A model generated the notes under the pieces. That model was not told where the DNA came from and did no database searches. It saw only the letters and a list, made by a program, of their open reading frames with translations. A DNA stretch of 64,000 bases, from positions 20,524-84,523 of the IMG/VR virus record IMGVR_UViG_3300018077_000007; one strand, given 5' to 3'. Within the stretch, counting starts at the first letter, position 1; each line of letters starts with the position of its first letter. The stretch comes from a virus. A program made the position numbers and the translations under genes. Of this stretch, positions 30,001-37,399 are shown piece after piece.

Positions 30001-33000
30001 TGGTAAAGGGGTTTGATACTTCAGACATTACGCCCGCCGTTTGGCTGGAGGGCCAAGCCGAGTATCCGGTTTCGACGCTTTCGGAAACCGGATTAGGTGT
30101 GATTCGCAGCATCGAAGGGCAACTTCTGCACCTCGAAAGTAAACTCACCGAAGCCGAGGCCGACCGTGCTGCCCTCCAGCAGAAGCGCACGACGCTCGAA
30201 GGTGAACTCGATAAACCGTTCCCAGAGGCCGCCAAACTGGCGGAACTGGAGCAACGCCAAGAAGAACTGGCGCAGCAGCTTGATCTCACGGCCAACGACC
30301 ATCAGGCGGCAGGGCAAGAGACCGAGCCCGACGAGGGGGCCGAAGAACCCCCCGAGATCCGCGAACCCGAGTCCCGAATCAACCCCGACGCTGTTCGCGG
30401 GTTCCTGTCTGAAATGCGCGTGGAGCGGGAAGGGGAAACCCGGGCGACGGCCGCGATGGACCCCCGGCTTCTCAAGGTGTTGGGCGGGAACCTCTATACC
30501 GGCGATCTCGGGAAAATCGCGGTGAAAGAGATGCTCCAGAACGCCGTGGACAGCGTGCGTGGTCTGGCCGACCAAGCTCAGGGGCGCGTGACGGTCGACG
30601 TGACGTTGACAGGCGATACCAAGACCATCGCGGTTGAGGATAACGGGGTCGGCATGACCCCCGAGGTGGCGACCCAGGAGTTGGTGGACATCGGCGGAAG
30701 CCAGAAGGTCGCCGGTGCCTCGGGTGGGTTCGGGATCGCCAAGGTCGCGATCTTCGCCAACGCTGCCACGATTGACGTGGAGACCACCGCGAAAGATCCG
30801 GCGGGCCAGGGGGCCACGCGCACGAGGCTCTCCGGCTCATCCGACGAATGGCTTGACCCGCAGCAGGGACTTCGCGTGGAGACCGAGCGGATGGCTCCCG
30901 ACACGCCGACCGGAACTCGAATCAGCATTACCCTGGCCGATACCGTGCAGACGAATCCCTATGAGACCCGCAGCTTTCTGAACAGCTTCCTCCAGTGGCA
31001 TCGGCTCCCGGTCTCGTTCCAGTTCCGTCTCAATGGGGAGATTCAAGCCCTGCCGCAGGGACGGGTTGACCCGCTGAAGACCCTCACGATTCCAGGCGGG
31101 ACGATTGAGCTGTTTGCCACGTCCGACCTGGTGTCTCAAAGCGTAGTCCAGGTCGAAATCCTCAACCACGGACTCCCGCAGTTCCGCCAGGCGTTCTTTC
31201 TCGGGGTGGAGACACAGATCCCGGGGCGGATCGTGGCCGATATTCAGTCCCGAGAAGGGCCAGAAGCCCCCGAGTATCCGTTTTCGCCGGATCGGGAACG
31301 ACTCCGGCCGACGACCGAGAGGGCACTGACCGACTATCTGAAGGATGAACTCGCCAAAGACGCGATCACCAACGAGCGCCGCGAGTACCAACGCATCCTG
31401 TCGGAGGCTCCGGTCATTCCCGGCACGGGCGGTCACCGGATCGTGGACACGACGGAGGGGGTCTCCCGTGATCTCCTCGAAGCGATCGCCACATCCGACG
31501 CCACCCGTCGCGTCTCAGGACACCTGGCCGGGATCGTCGCGCGCCTGCGAGCTGAATTGGCCCGCGTGGAGGCGCAACCGTACTGGGCACCAGAGCAAAT
31601 TCAGTATTTTGGCTTGAGCGTCGCCGGGGCGCACTTGGGGATGAATCTCAATGGCCGCTTGATTGAAGGGAGAGATGACGCCCCCAACCTCGTGGCTTTC
31701 AATCCCTATAGCATCCTCGATGAAGTGCAGACCTTGGCGCAGGTGGCCGGGTTGGCGGCCGACGAAATTCCCCAGCAGTTTGCCGCGAGAGCCGTATTCA
31801 CGGTCATCCACGAACTGGCGCATCAAGCGAGCGGAGCGCACGAACAAACGTATGCGGGAGCCTTGACACGAGCGGGCGGCAACCTGATAATGCAGGCGGC
31901 GCAGGCCACCGCCGCATTGACGGCGCTCGTGAAGGAGCAGAACAATGCCATCCTCCGCACCCTCGCTGCCGACCTTGCCCGGCTCCGCCCTCAGTGGGGC
32001 GGAGAAGACCGTCTTAGCAAAGTTGTCACCGGCCTTGCAGCAACCACCGGAGCCGAAGGCCCTCCGGCTCCTCTTGGCAGACGCGAAGGCGCAGGGGCTC
32101 GACCCAGAGAAGCTCTACCAGCTGGCCGTCCAGGTGCGGTCCCCAGCATGGGTCCCGGCCCCGCCGTACCCGGAGGTCCGCCCGGCGTAGTCCAGGAACC
32201 CATCCTGCCCCCAGCACCCTACGGCGGGGCCGAACCGGCGGGACCGGAATACCGCGCCGCCATGGTGCAGCAGATTCTCGACGACCTCGTGACGGCGGGT
32301 CGGAGAGAATTGAAGACCGCCCCAACCTTTCCCGCGTGGCAAGCCCGGATGTTGGCTCAATGGGGCGATTGGACACGCCCGTATCTTCAGGCGACCTATG
32401 ATCGGCTGACAGCGCCGGAAACTGCCCCGAGGGCAGAACCGACGACCGCCGGGACCCCGCTGCGCCCAGAGCCCGAACCCGCTCCCCCCGAACCCGAACC
32501 GATGGATGCTGGAGTCCCGCCGGTGGAACCGCCGCCGCCCCAGGCCGAGACGATGGCCGCCCCGAATTTCCAGCCGCCGCGAACCCCGAGAGAACGGCAA
32601 GAATTGATCGCCAAGGCCGCGATCCTGAAGCGGCTCGAAGACGTGCTTCGGGTGCCGATCCAGACCGGGCGCGTGAGCCGCCCAGGAGCTCGAGGCGTCT
32701 TCCTCGTCGAACCCGAAGTGATCCGGCTCCGGTGGGCCGGAAACCTCCATACGGGGCTCCATGAGATCGGCCATTTCCTCCACAAGCGCGGGATGCTGCC
32801 CGAGGGGTGGGCGGCGCGGCTCGAAGCATTAGGGCAAGGGCATGAAGGCGATCCCGAACGCGAAGGCACCGCCGAGTTCGTGCGTCTGTTCGTCATGGAC
32901 CCTGCGGGCGCGGAGGCCGCCGCGCCCGGGTTGCCAGACGCCTTCACGGCCCGCCTGAATCGGGACTGGCCCCGCGCCCTCGAAGCCCTCCTCTGGGCCA

Positions 33001-35912
33001 AGGAACGGCTGGCGGAATTTCGTCAGGCCCCTCTCCTGGCCCGGATTGAAGCGTCAACCGTGAAAGGCACTCGCCCGTTCCTGGCGCATCTCCGCAGCCG
33101 ATCCTTCGCAGAGTGGGCCGTCCGGTTTTATACCGCTGTGGTGGACGATCTGGAACCGATCCGCCTGATCGACAGGATTGTGGAAGAGGCCCAGGGGGAG
33201 CCGCTGCCCACGGATCGGCAAGCCTATGTACTGGCCCGGATGGCGCACGGGTGGACCGGGGTGGCGGCGGTTGCCGTGACCGATGGCGTGCCCGATTGGA
33301 ACACGCTGGTCCCCCGCACGGATGTCCCGAGCTTCGTCAAGGCCGTGGAACCGATCTGGAAGGACTGGACGCGGTTTGGGGCCTATGTCCAGCTTCGGCG
33401 GGTGGTGGACGACCTCGTGGGTGCGGAGGCCCCGCCAGCGGACCTCACGGGGCCGGGACGGGCCAAGTGGGACGCGGCCCAACGGCGGCTCCAGGAAGCC
33501 GGGCGGCGCCGGCTCGCCGCGTGGGAGACGACGCCCGCCGAGGCCCAACGGCTCGTGGAGCAGATCGAGACCCCCGCGTTTCGACAGGCGGCCGAGGACC
33601 TCTATCGCTGGAATGGCGCGATCCTGGATTTCGTCGCAGCCTCGGGACGCTACGCCCCGGAGTTTTTGGATCTGCTCCGCCGGATGCACGCCCACTACGT
33701 GCCGTTTTATAGCTGGGTGGAGGAACCCGATGCGATGCCCGGTCCACCCGGCGGCGGCAATCGGCTGGCGAACTTGCCCAGTCCGATTCGGATGCTGCGG
33801 GGGAACGAGTTGCCGCTCCTTGATCCGCTCCTCGCCCTCGTGCGGAACGGCTTCGCCCTCATCAACGTGGCGATTCGGAATGACGTGGGGGCGACCCTCG
33901 TGGACAACATCGAGTCGGTCGAAGGGTTGGGGCATCTCCTCCATCGGGTGCCCCCTCAGATGGTGCCGACGCGCGTCTCTCTCGAAGAAATGCGCGGGCC
34001 AATGGAAGAGGCCGGGCTGGATCTGTCGGATGCCGATCTGTCCACCATGGGCACGGTGTTCCGGCCCGCTCGCGGGAAGGAGCAGGCCCCGTATCTGGTG
34101 ATCTATCGCAATGGGAAGGCTGAACATTACGCCGTCGATCCCCTGCTCTACCAATCGCTCCTGTTCCTGACGCCTCCTGAAGCGAATCTTGCCGTGAAAA
34201 CGGCGGCGTTCTTCGCCAAGATGCTCCGAGGCGGGGTAACGCTGAGTCCATCGTTTGCCGTGGCGAACGTTGTCCGGGATCAGGTGACCGTCGCGGCCAC
34301 GGCGAAGGCCGTCCCGTTCCGTGAATGGGCTGAGGGGGTGGCGGCGATTATCGGCGGCACCGAAGTCGCGAAGCAGTACGCCGCGAGTGGAGCCTCGATC
34401 TTCGGGATTCGCGGGGACGACGTGCGAAGCCTTGAACGCCTGATCCGCCGGGCAGCGCAGGGGCGATTTTCCACGCTCCGAGATGTGGGGGATCGACGGC
34501 AGGGGATGCGGGCTCTCTGGGAGGTGATGGCCGACGCGATAGACGCCATCAGCAGCGGGCAGGAAGCCATCACGGAACGGGCCACCCGCGTTGGCGTCTT
34601 CGGGCGTCAATTAGAACGGCCTAGACCCGAAGATGTCGCCTCCGAACGACCACAACGGGCCATCGCCTTGCGAGCTGGGTTTGAGAGCCGTGAGGCGAGC
34701 GTGGATTGGCGACGGCATGGTGGCAGTCCCGCCCTCCGGCAATTTGCTATGACGACGGTCTTTTTCAATCCCTGGATTCAGGGCGAGGACAAATTCGCCC
34801 GGACCATCGGGGGCAAGCAGAGCCGCGCCCGTGCCGCCTGGATGGGGGCCATCCTGTTTGGAGCCGGGCTGGTGGCGTATCTTTGGAACAAAGAGCATCC
34901 GTCCTGTTGGGATCAGCGGGCCACCTACGAGAAAGACACGAACTTTATCGTGTGCCTGCCGGGGGGGGAGGAGGCCGTGAAGGTGCCGGGCGCGTGGGAG
35001 TGGCACGTTGGATTTATCGCGATCCCGCGCCGGGTGTTTGAGTATTTTGACCGCACCGATCCCGACATCCTCCATAACTTTCTTCGGACCTCTGGGCGCG
35101 GGCTCTTTCCCGGCAGTTGGCTTCCGAACATTTTCGTGCCCTGGCTGGAAAACGCGATGAACTGGTCCATTTTCCCGGGGCGCCCTTTGGTGCCCCGGGG
35201 TGTAGAAGGTCGGGAACCCGCCGAGCGTGACACGCCTGGGACCGCCGAAGTCGCCCGGCGGATCGGGAAGGCGCTGAACTATCCCCCTCCGTTCGTCCAG
35301 AACGTCATCCGGGGCTATTTCGGCACGGTCGGGATGGAACTGACGCGGCTCCTCGATCCGCTCCTGGCGGATCCCACCGCCCCGCCCCCGGCTCGGCGGC
35401 TGAGTGATTATCCCGTCATCCGCCGGTTCTTCGCGTCTGGCCCGTCCCTCCAGTCCGAATGGATCGAACGATTCTACCGATACCGCAAGCAAGCGACCGA
35501 GGCGAAGGGGAGTTATGACCAGAAGCAGAAGATCGCCGGGTGGGCGGCATTGGTCGCCACCGATGAGGGTCGGAAGGAACTCCGACGCCGTGAACTCCAG
35601 GGCGATCCCCGGCTCCACGAGGTGGAGCGCTTTGCAAAAGCGCGGGCCTGGGAATTGACGATCGCCAGCAGTTTTGAGCACACCGCCAGCCTGTTTGCCC
35701 AGAGCCGGGAAGACTTCGAAGCGATCCGCGCCGATCCGAAGCTGACGCCCGAGCAGAAACAGGTGGAGTCGGACAAGATCAAACGAGCCATGGTGCAGGA
35801 AGCGAAGGAACGGGTGCAGGGAGCCGACCTCTTGCGGCGCACCCTTAGCATCCAGGCGGCGGAGAAGGCGGCGGCGGCGGAGAAGGCGACCGCCGCAGGA
35901 GGAGGCCGATGA
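21006..35912 (+). CDS. Giant polyvalent protein: methyltransferase, SNF2-type helicase, GHKL ATPase, HExxH modules, LPD38-like C-terminus
   Basis: 4,968 codons. Modules in order (approximate residues): Pro-rich linkers with small SH3-like repeats (1-1400); Rossmann N6-adenine methyltransferase with EPAMGIGYFFGF (~1642) and SNVPFGEFG (~1705, equivalent to NPPF/Y); SF2/SNF2 helicase with HHVGSGKT (~2310), DEAQ (~2476), TGTP (~2528) and motif VI-like LEQREGRALRPG (~2810); GHKL ATPase with EMLQNAVDS (~3175), VEDNGVGM (~3210) and GGFGIAK (~3240); metallopeptidase-like HELAH (~3602); a second HEIGH (~3919); LPD38-like end with FAVANVVRDQ (~4415) and NPWIQGEDKFAR (~4588). DarB-like and polyvalent proteins of this kind are carried in virions and injected to protect or open incoming DNA (family knowledge). 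Two small genes are nested in other frames at module borders, so it may be three ancestral cistrons read as one. Confidence 0.85.
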   Translation: MASPFETALEEDLAELTGHRPKGRPPVPPVLSPFERNLTEDLKALTEEKRTRLAEEAFGIDLAGRPRPTMEEVAGVSPAQILAPALPTSPEAAAALSLRTAPEPVIPPVPSHLEVLRTPPGQPGPGIAPVIPAGAPLPGRVQPVSRPPAMTAEMAFAQAPEAMVEAPSTTPDILAALAALPRVARPTLEEMTPEAKLLRSLMALPSEVFAQQGPPAPPPKITPYQAPSVFEPPETVAGRAGRAMVFGLRTGAVGQFARWLNQQIGEQLPGPPSGPVQAIDPDNAFEQLIALGTSLGTDWKLFSFGGKVGMEAMSRVLNGIGAGMTKRGVAAGLTEAEARAAAQQVLRENPVVQMLTGAAVGASALAIPGAARETSRELVTGEPLQPGKIAAAAGKEAIIGGLTFGVAAPIDSRILRATALILGFGTLPPIVQEQRMPTAHDLINAGVSIGLIELAAALMGVRSGWQARQARGEPLPELGRDVVGNVIYDRVLGIFKRKGMSENEARASADRLIQETVGVAAKPTRATTGAQPATPGEAGSLARPREGLTEPEIELDVLERRAAELHRQIAAEEAAPAPPPPPAAPPAPLPPPAPRPPALVPVPPAPTEIAPPVPPVAPGAPLPAPIERPPAPVTWGGWQETPTGPPLELWTLTEAIPGHPDGSTVGRETLEAAGFTVPEPPEIPPQVPAPTRPAPQVPVPPAGVAGAPPPSVPETAPGAELPPETPRGTLPTEGFTRVGAAEYGDLPKEGRSIYNPTGLRGRVVGSDAENFYVSRLAGSVAWVDKYPRQLIEDTQAYFTEGAAVQTPYGPATLVTPPARDDRGMVMVTVRWPAGIPAEVSDRLGASALLDAPVFQGRPEMQADWVGWRTVRPGYPSVGQWKLRQPIKGHESGEVVTALAIRDAGFRAPIPPEAPPAPPTAPKAPVAPVPPPPKPPRPGKRLLRPDQLSDFRPGIDRVERRGDRTFVVDSLGERAPVEVQSDVVIPEIETRLRAQRTQPALRNRAIQAIRQTPFLSPEGKAERLRILEEPEELPAPEAAPPVTPTVQPTPPPSGVIPVPRPTDYRLVQRLPTDPVTIQMREPTGRWTTATTVDDVPAAEEWVRAWGGTIIRRTLPPPPLTAGSRVRLKDGRDGTVESLKGGVARVKLPSGQKVNAPLRSLTPKEPEIAVPAAPPPTPTLEEGQRQGTLVPIEPATTKAISDQVSEYLKRLEQVEGTLEPEEIAEGQVLLTRVQDHLDELPAAALSQRADMRAAEEKLRLPAEQGTRPEYVGPTRPPPSPPEPPKPIDLDRLGPSMRRAEIRGAKVGQAVTFRGETWALAKSGYWTHGGETLATQALVSHFESMSRQPAPIPPVPPTEVLPSGRVQLADGRQGTVVGRSEGLAPWKGIITRVRLDDGTEVNVRTDRLTSVPAAPTLAGEEGGRAVIPPREPERPAESRGPDRRPLAEVSPEPSPRPRGGQPVEGLGGGGRAPDRGGAGRPAGETGAIQPSVGGRPPRVGVPAGGRRGARPAPSVPTNLDYRFTPDDAARIVSGGPKERVRRNLDSIRLLKEIEAAGRPATPEEQQTLAAYVGWGPFKQIFERYWDPKWADLYQEIKDTLTEDEYEAARASSLNAFYTTPGVVEAMWGAVKQFGLPGGPATRILEPAMGIGYFFGFMPDTFTGVRRVGVELDPITGRMATLLFPSTRVHVQGFETVPFPKNFFDLAVSNVPFGEFGVHDPAYRREPFLTESIHNYFFAKALDVVRPSGVVAFITSRYTLDARNSRFRQWLADRATLLGAVRLPETAFQRAAGTEVVTDILFFQKYPSGTTPTWVDSTPMQVSGVTKHVNAYFQEHPEMVLGRHVVERGMYEPEALTVKPTGDLLQQLAAALAELPEDVIRSAGIPVRDPLPAAVPEPPGAVKDGGFFLDQGAIFRKHGTEAVSADIPVAQIPKVTALLHIRDAAREVLRAQLEELPDAEWETARTHLNRLYDIFLKRHGPLSARTVHREFTGDPDFPFLLALEKSYDPDTNRAEKADLFIKRTIQPYRPPERAETPQAALLIALNETGRVDLARMAALVGQSPEGVQTALAGLIYKNPEGDWETAEEYLSGNVREKLRAAEVAASLESLYQPNVEALLRIQPTDLVPGEIEVRLGSPWLPTDTAEAFIGHLLGAQPSAFRVGHHAATATWTIEARGYQGDRVLQSAENLRVWGSENYRAVELIRDSLNGAFPTVWTKDADGKNVVDQDATLAARDQQEKVKAEFRKWVWTDEDRATALAQLYNEQFNALRLREHDGRHLELPGMAKGVLRDGDLAAHQKNAVWRILQGGNALIAHHVGSGKTYVAAAAMMELRRLGLARKPMLVVPRSRLEGTAAEFLQLYPAAHLLAIQPEDLTPQKRPELMSRIATGDWDAVTVSRESFERLPVRNATLATFIREQLQELEDAIRAEKVAEGRSRSPLIRKLEVAKKKLEQKLKDALKPEAKDVAVAFEELGVDALFVDEAQAYKNLPVRTAARNIAGINTAESNRAFDLFMKSQWLLRRNNGRGLIFLTGTPITNTIAEMYTLQRFLDLPRLRQLGLAEFDAWRGQFGEIVQSVELNVQATGYRVKSRFAKFVNLPELLTLYRTVADVQTDAMLKLPKPGLAGGRRREIVTTPHPRMRAFLDELNHRVEAIQKRVVEPTVDNMLKVSTDGRKAAIDMRLFDPTAGDVAGGKTSRAAEAIYEQWHVNRAMKGTQLVFVDFSAPATGAFSVPTDLRNKLVKLGIPKAEIAFIQDAKNVKAQEQLFQNVRRGRIRVLIGSTEKMGIGVNVQNKVVALHHLDAPWRPADLEQREGRALRPGNENAEVEVLLYLTPGSFDAYMWQTLERKARFVDQIMRGEVGVRSAEDIEGRAFTYAEYKALASGNPIVAEKVQVDADILRLGRLRAHHDTQQWQIRRDLAGLPVRLAEADKRVTAIQSDIGTRNQDRPAEFSMTIALMLRTEHRGTFTDRVEAGEQLWKMLNAARGSSAPTKLGEFAGFALMVKGFDTSDITPAVWLEGQAEYPVSTLSETGLGVIRSIEGQLLHLESKLTEAEADRAALQQKRTTLEGELDKPFPEAAKLAELEQRQEELAQQLDLTANDHQAAGQETEPDEGAEEPPEIREPESRINPDAVRGFLSEMRVEREGETRATAAMDPRLLKVLGGNLYTGDLGKIAVKEMLQNAVDSVRGLADQAQGRVTVDVTLTGDTKTIAVEDNGVGMTPEVATQELVDIGGSQKVAGASGGFGIAKVAIFANAATIDVETTAKDPAGQGATRTRLSGSSDEWLDPQQGLRVETERMAPDTPTGTRISITLADTVQTNPYETRSFLNSFLQWHRLPVSFQFRLNGEIQALPQGRVDPLKTLTIPGGTIELFATSDLVSQSVVQVEILNHGLPQFRQAFFLGVETQIPGRIVADIQSREGPEAPEYPFSPDRERLRPTTERALTDYLKDELAKDAITNERREYQRILSEAPVIPGTGGHRIVDTTEGVSRDLLEAIATSDATRRVSGHLAGIVARLRAELARVEAQPYWAPEQIQYFGLSVAGAHLGMNLNGRLIEGRDDAPNLVAFNPYSILDEVQTLAQVAGLAADEIPQQFAARAVFTVIHELAHQASGAHEQTYAGALTRAGGNLIMQAAQATAALTALVKEQNNAILRTLAADLARLRPQWGGEDRLSKVVTGLAATTGAEGPPAPLGRREGAGARPREALPAGRPGAVPSMGPGPAVPGGPPGVVQEPILPPAPYGGAEPAGPEYRAAMVQQILDDLVTAGRRELKTAPTFPAWQARMLAQWGDWTRPYLQATYDRLTAPETAPRAEPTTAGTPLRPEPEPAPPEPEPMDAGVPPVEPPPPQAETMAAPNFQPPRTPRERQELIAKAAILKRLEDVLRVPIQTGRVSRPGARGVFLVEPEVIRLRWAGNLHTGLHEIGHFLHKRGMLPEGWAARLEALGQGHEGDPEREGTAEFVRLFVMDPAGAEAAAPGLPDAFTARLNRDWPRALEALLWAKERLAEFRQAPLLARIEASTVKGTRPFLAHLRSRSFAEWAVRFYTAVVDDLEPIRLIDRIVEEAQGEPLPTDRQAYVLARMAHGWTGVAAVAVTDGVPDWNTLVPRTDVPSFVKAVEPIWKDWTRFGAYVQLRRVVDDLVGAEAPPADLTGPGRAKWDAAQRRLQEAGRRRLAAWETTPAEAQRLVEQIETPAFRQAAEDLYRWNGAILDFVAASGRYAPEFLDLLRRMHAHYVPFYSWVEEPDAMPGPPGGGNRLANLPSPIRMLRGNELPLLDPLLALVRNGFALINVAIRNDVGATLVDNIESVEGLGHLLHRVPPQMVPTRVSLEEMRGPMEEAGLDLSDADLSTMGTVFRPARGKEQAPYLVIYRNGKAEHYAVDPLLYQSLLFLTPPEANLAVKTAAFFAKMLRGGVTLSPSFAVANVVRDQVTVAATAKAVPFREWAEGVAAIIGGTEVAKQYAASGASIFGIRGDDVRSLERLIRRAAQGRFSTLRDVGDRRQGMRALWEVMADAIDAISSGQEAITERATRVGVFGRQLERPRPEDVASERPQRAIALRAGFESREASVDWRRHGGSPALRQFAMTTVFFNPWIQGEDKFARTIGGKQSRARAAWMGAILFGAGLVAYLWNKEHPSCWDQRATYEKDTNFIVCLPGGEEAVKVPGAWEWHVGFIAIPRRVFEYFDRTDPDILHNFLRTSGRGLFPGSWLPNIFVPWLENAMNWSIFPGRPLVPRGVEGREPAERDTPGTAEVARRIGKALNYPPPFVQNVIRGYFGTVGMELTRLLDPLLADPTAPPPARRLSDYPVIRRFFASGPSLQSEWIERFYRYRKQATEAKGSYDQKQKIAGWAALVATDEGRKELRRRELQGDPRLHEVERFAKARAWELTIASSFEHTASLFAQSREDFEAIRADPKLTPEQKQVESDKIKRAMVQEAKERVQGADLLRRTLSIQAAEKAAAAEKATAAGGGR
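23149..23163. repeat. Copy 2 of dispersed palindrome
   Basis: ctgcccc-g-ggggcag, 7-bp perfect stem, inside the Pro-rich linker of the giant gene where it encodes part of ETAPGAELP. Copy 3 encodes the similar ETAPRAEP. Confidence 0.45.
25267..25593 (+). CDS. Small gene nested in the giant frame, unknown
   Basis: 108 residues in the +1 frame inside the giant gene. A clear GAGGAGG lies 6 nt before GTG 25267. The product is well-behaved and mostly helical (IEDHWRKYRPNLVRALEADS; AALLTVEALDDLLEKRVPYN; QAWEAVRHEWAFLP). Over exactly this stretch the giant frame reads as low-complexity Gly/Arg/Pro text, as a non-coding shadow would. The small protein is therefore almost certainly translated. It lies between the Pro-rich N-terminus and the methyltransferase-helicase module. 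A GTG at 25491 could restart the giant frame downstream. Confidence 0.75.
   Translation: MPLSHHENPNVPPSLAAQIEDHWRKYRPNLVRALEADSQLKDSVEEAALLTVEALDDLLEKRVPYNQAWEAVRHEWAFLPAEDEVPDLPLPFLPISITASPQTTPPAS
31945..32190 (+). CDS. Second small gene nested in the giant frame, unknown
   Basis: 81 residues in another frame, with AAGGAG 8 nt before ATG 31945. The product is plausible and helical (SGAEKTVLAKLSPALQQPPE; KALRLLLADAKAQGLDPEKL), while the giant frame over its 3' part is Gly/Pro/Arg low-complexity. It sits between the HELAH module and the helix starting MVQQILDDLV (ATG 32262), another possible cistron start. Same arrangement as the nested gene at 25267. Confidence 0.6.
   Translation: MPSSAPSLPTLPGSALSGAEKTVLAKLSPALQQPPEPKALRLLLADAKAQGLDPEKLYQLAVQVRSPAWVPAPPYPEVRPA
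32422..32436. repeat. Copy 3 of dispersed palindrome
   Basis: ctgccc-cga-gggcag inside the giant gene linker, followed by AA like the other copies. Confidence 0.4.
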
Positions 35913-36409
35913 GCGGACAGAACGGAACCGGCAACGGCTCCCGGTGGCGCTCGACGCACAAGCATCACCCCGAGAGATGGCCGGCCCCGTTCGGGCGGGG
36001 ACCGGATGGCTGGCCCCTGGTCGGATGCCTCCGGCCCTCCTGCGGGGCTCCCGTGCCCTGGATCAAGCGGGCCGGGAAGCTCATCCTGCCCTCGGCCTAC
36101 TACCCGCTGAAATACTGTGGGGTGACCTGTAGCCTCCTGGCCCAACGCGCGGGGTTCTTTCCGCCTCGGCGACTCTCCCCGATTGATCTCTACCGGGCAG
36201 AGCCAGCGTTACCGTCCCCGATTTCGCCGGCATGGCCATCTCGTGACGAAGTACGGTGGTGCCCCCATTGCCATGCGAGTCGGGCCAACCTCCGCGTCGT
36301 CGGGACCGGCCTCTCCTGCTTTCAGTGTGGCACCCTGATCTTCACGCAGGAGGTCGATGTGGAGATGGAAGCGGCGATCCTGTGTGGACGCATGGAGAAA
36401 CCGTCGTGA
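35909..36409 (+). CDS. Zinc-ribbon protein, unknown
   Basis: 166 residues. Cys/His pairs GCLRPSCG, KYCGVTCS and WCPHCHA...SCFQCG point to two zinc-binding modules. The start overlaps the giant gene stop (ATGA) and the stop overlaps the next start (GTGA), so translation is coupled. No named family. Confidence 0.7.
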   Translation: MSGQNGTGNGSRWRSTHKHHPERWPAPFGRGPDGWPLVGCLRPSCGAPVPWIKRAGKLILPSAYYPLKYCGVTCSLLAQRAGFFPPRRLSPIDLYRAEPALPSPISPAWPSRDEVRWCPHCHASRANLRVVGTGLSCFQCGTLIFTQEVDVEMEAAILCGRMEKPS

Positions 36410-36840
36410 GTCGCTTTCTTGATCCGCTCCGGGCGGAGCAACTTGACAGTGTGCGCTGGATGACCCTTACGCCGCTTCGGTATGAATCTACCCTCTTGAG
36501 TGATCTGGTCAGCGTGCCCGCCCGATTCATCACGGACTTCGCCTCGGTGCCACGCTGGTTGCCGGTGACGTGGTATCTCGCCGGCAACACGGCTCACCGG
36601 CCAGCGGTGATCCACGATTGGCTCTACCAGCGCCACGTCGTTGAGGGGATCGAGCGGGGCACCGCAGATGCGGTGCTCTACGAAGCAATGGGGGCAGACG
36701 AGATTGAACCCATCCCCGCGTGGCAGCAATGGATCATCTGGTCTGGAGTCCGCGCTGGCGGGTGGGTCGCCTGGCGGAACCACGAACGCCGGGGAGCGCA
36801 GCTCAACCCGAAGTGGACTGCGGCGGGGTGGCCGGCATGA
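36406..36840 (+). CDS. DUF1353-family protein
   Basis: 144 residues from GTG 36406. Contains the DUF1353 signature: FITDFASVPRWLP followed by HRPAVIHDWLYQR and a later DAVLYEAMGADE. Members are common in phage lysis or tail regions but their function is unknown. Overlaps both neighbours by 4 nt. Confidence 0.85.
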   Translation: MSRFLDPLRAEQLDSVRWMTLTPLRYESTLLSDLVSVPARFITDFASVPRWLPVTWYLAGNTAHRPAVIHDWLYQRHVVEGIERGTADAVLYEAMGADEIEPIPAWQQWIIWSGVRAGGWVAWRNHERRGAQLNPKWTAAGWPA

Positions 36841-37352
36841 GCCAGCCGGTGACCGTGCCGGAATTTTCCAATCTCGCCAGTCCTGACCTCTGGGACGACG
36901 TGACCCTAGTGGCGGCCACCGTGTTTCTCGAAGCGGACGGGGAACCTGACGAGGGCAAACTCGCCGTCGCGTATGTGATCGTGAATCGACGCGACGCATG
37001 GCGGCTTTCCACGCGCCAAGTCGTGTTGGGACCCGAAGGGAGCGCGTGGGCGGATGCCAAACCGTTTGAAGCCTTTAGTTGCTGGAATGACGATTTTCGC
37101 CGAGTGGCCCAATCCCGCTTGGTAGCTGCCGGTCAGCAAGAACGGTGCTGGTGGGCGGCGACGGGGGCGCTCTGGCGGAGCCTGCCTGACCCGACTCAGG
37201 GGGCAACCTTTTATCTCAACGTGCCCCTGACGCTGAAAATTCGGGCCGACGGGCGCTTGCCCGCTTGGGCCGCTGATCCCGCCGACCGGACTCGCCCCGA
37301 TCCCAGCAAGGTAACCGTTGTCATCAACCGGCATACGTTTCTGCGGGCCTAA
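36837..37352 (+). CDS. SleB-like cell-wall hydrolase (endolysin)
   Basis: 171 residues. Hydrolase_2/SleB features: ATVFLEADGEPDEGKLAVAY followed by VIVNRR, a Cys/Trp motif FSCWND, GATFYLN and a terminal VTVVINRHTF. The Glu of FLEADGE is the expected catalytic acid. Such enzymes cleave the peptidoglycan glycan strand. No signal peptide, so it should depend on the adjacent holin-like protein for release. Confidence 0.85.
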   Translation: MSQPVTVPEFSNLASPDLWDDVTLVAATVFLEADGEPDEGKLAVAYVIVNRRDAWRLSTRQVVLGPEGSAWADAKPFEAFSCWNDDFRRVAQSRLVAAGQQERCWWAATGALWRSLPDPTQGATFYLNVPLTLKIRADGRLPAWAADPADRTRPDPSKVTVVINRHTFLRA

Positions 37353-37362
37353 CCCGCAAACA

Positions 37363-37383
37363 CTGCCCTGCGAGGCAAGGCAG
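37363..37383. repeat. Imperfect copy 4 of dispersed palindrome
   Basis: ctgcc...ggcag with an 11-nt interior, followed by AAAGGGAG which is the ribosome binding site of the holin-like gene. Confidence 0.35.
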
Positions 37384-37399
37384 AAAGGGAGCGAAAATC

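Noticed and set aside
36441-36480. Promoter with TTGACA inside the DUF1353 gene
   Set aside because: No acceptable -10 at 16-18 nt and it lies in conserved coding sequence.
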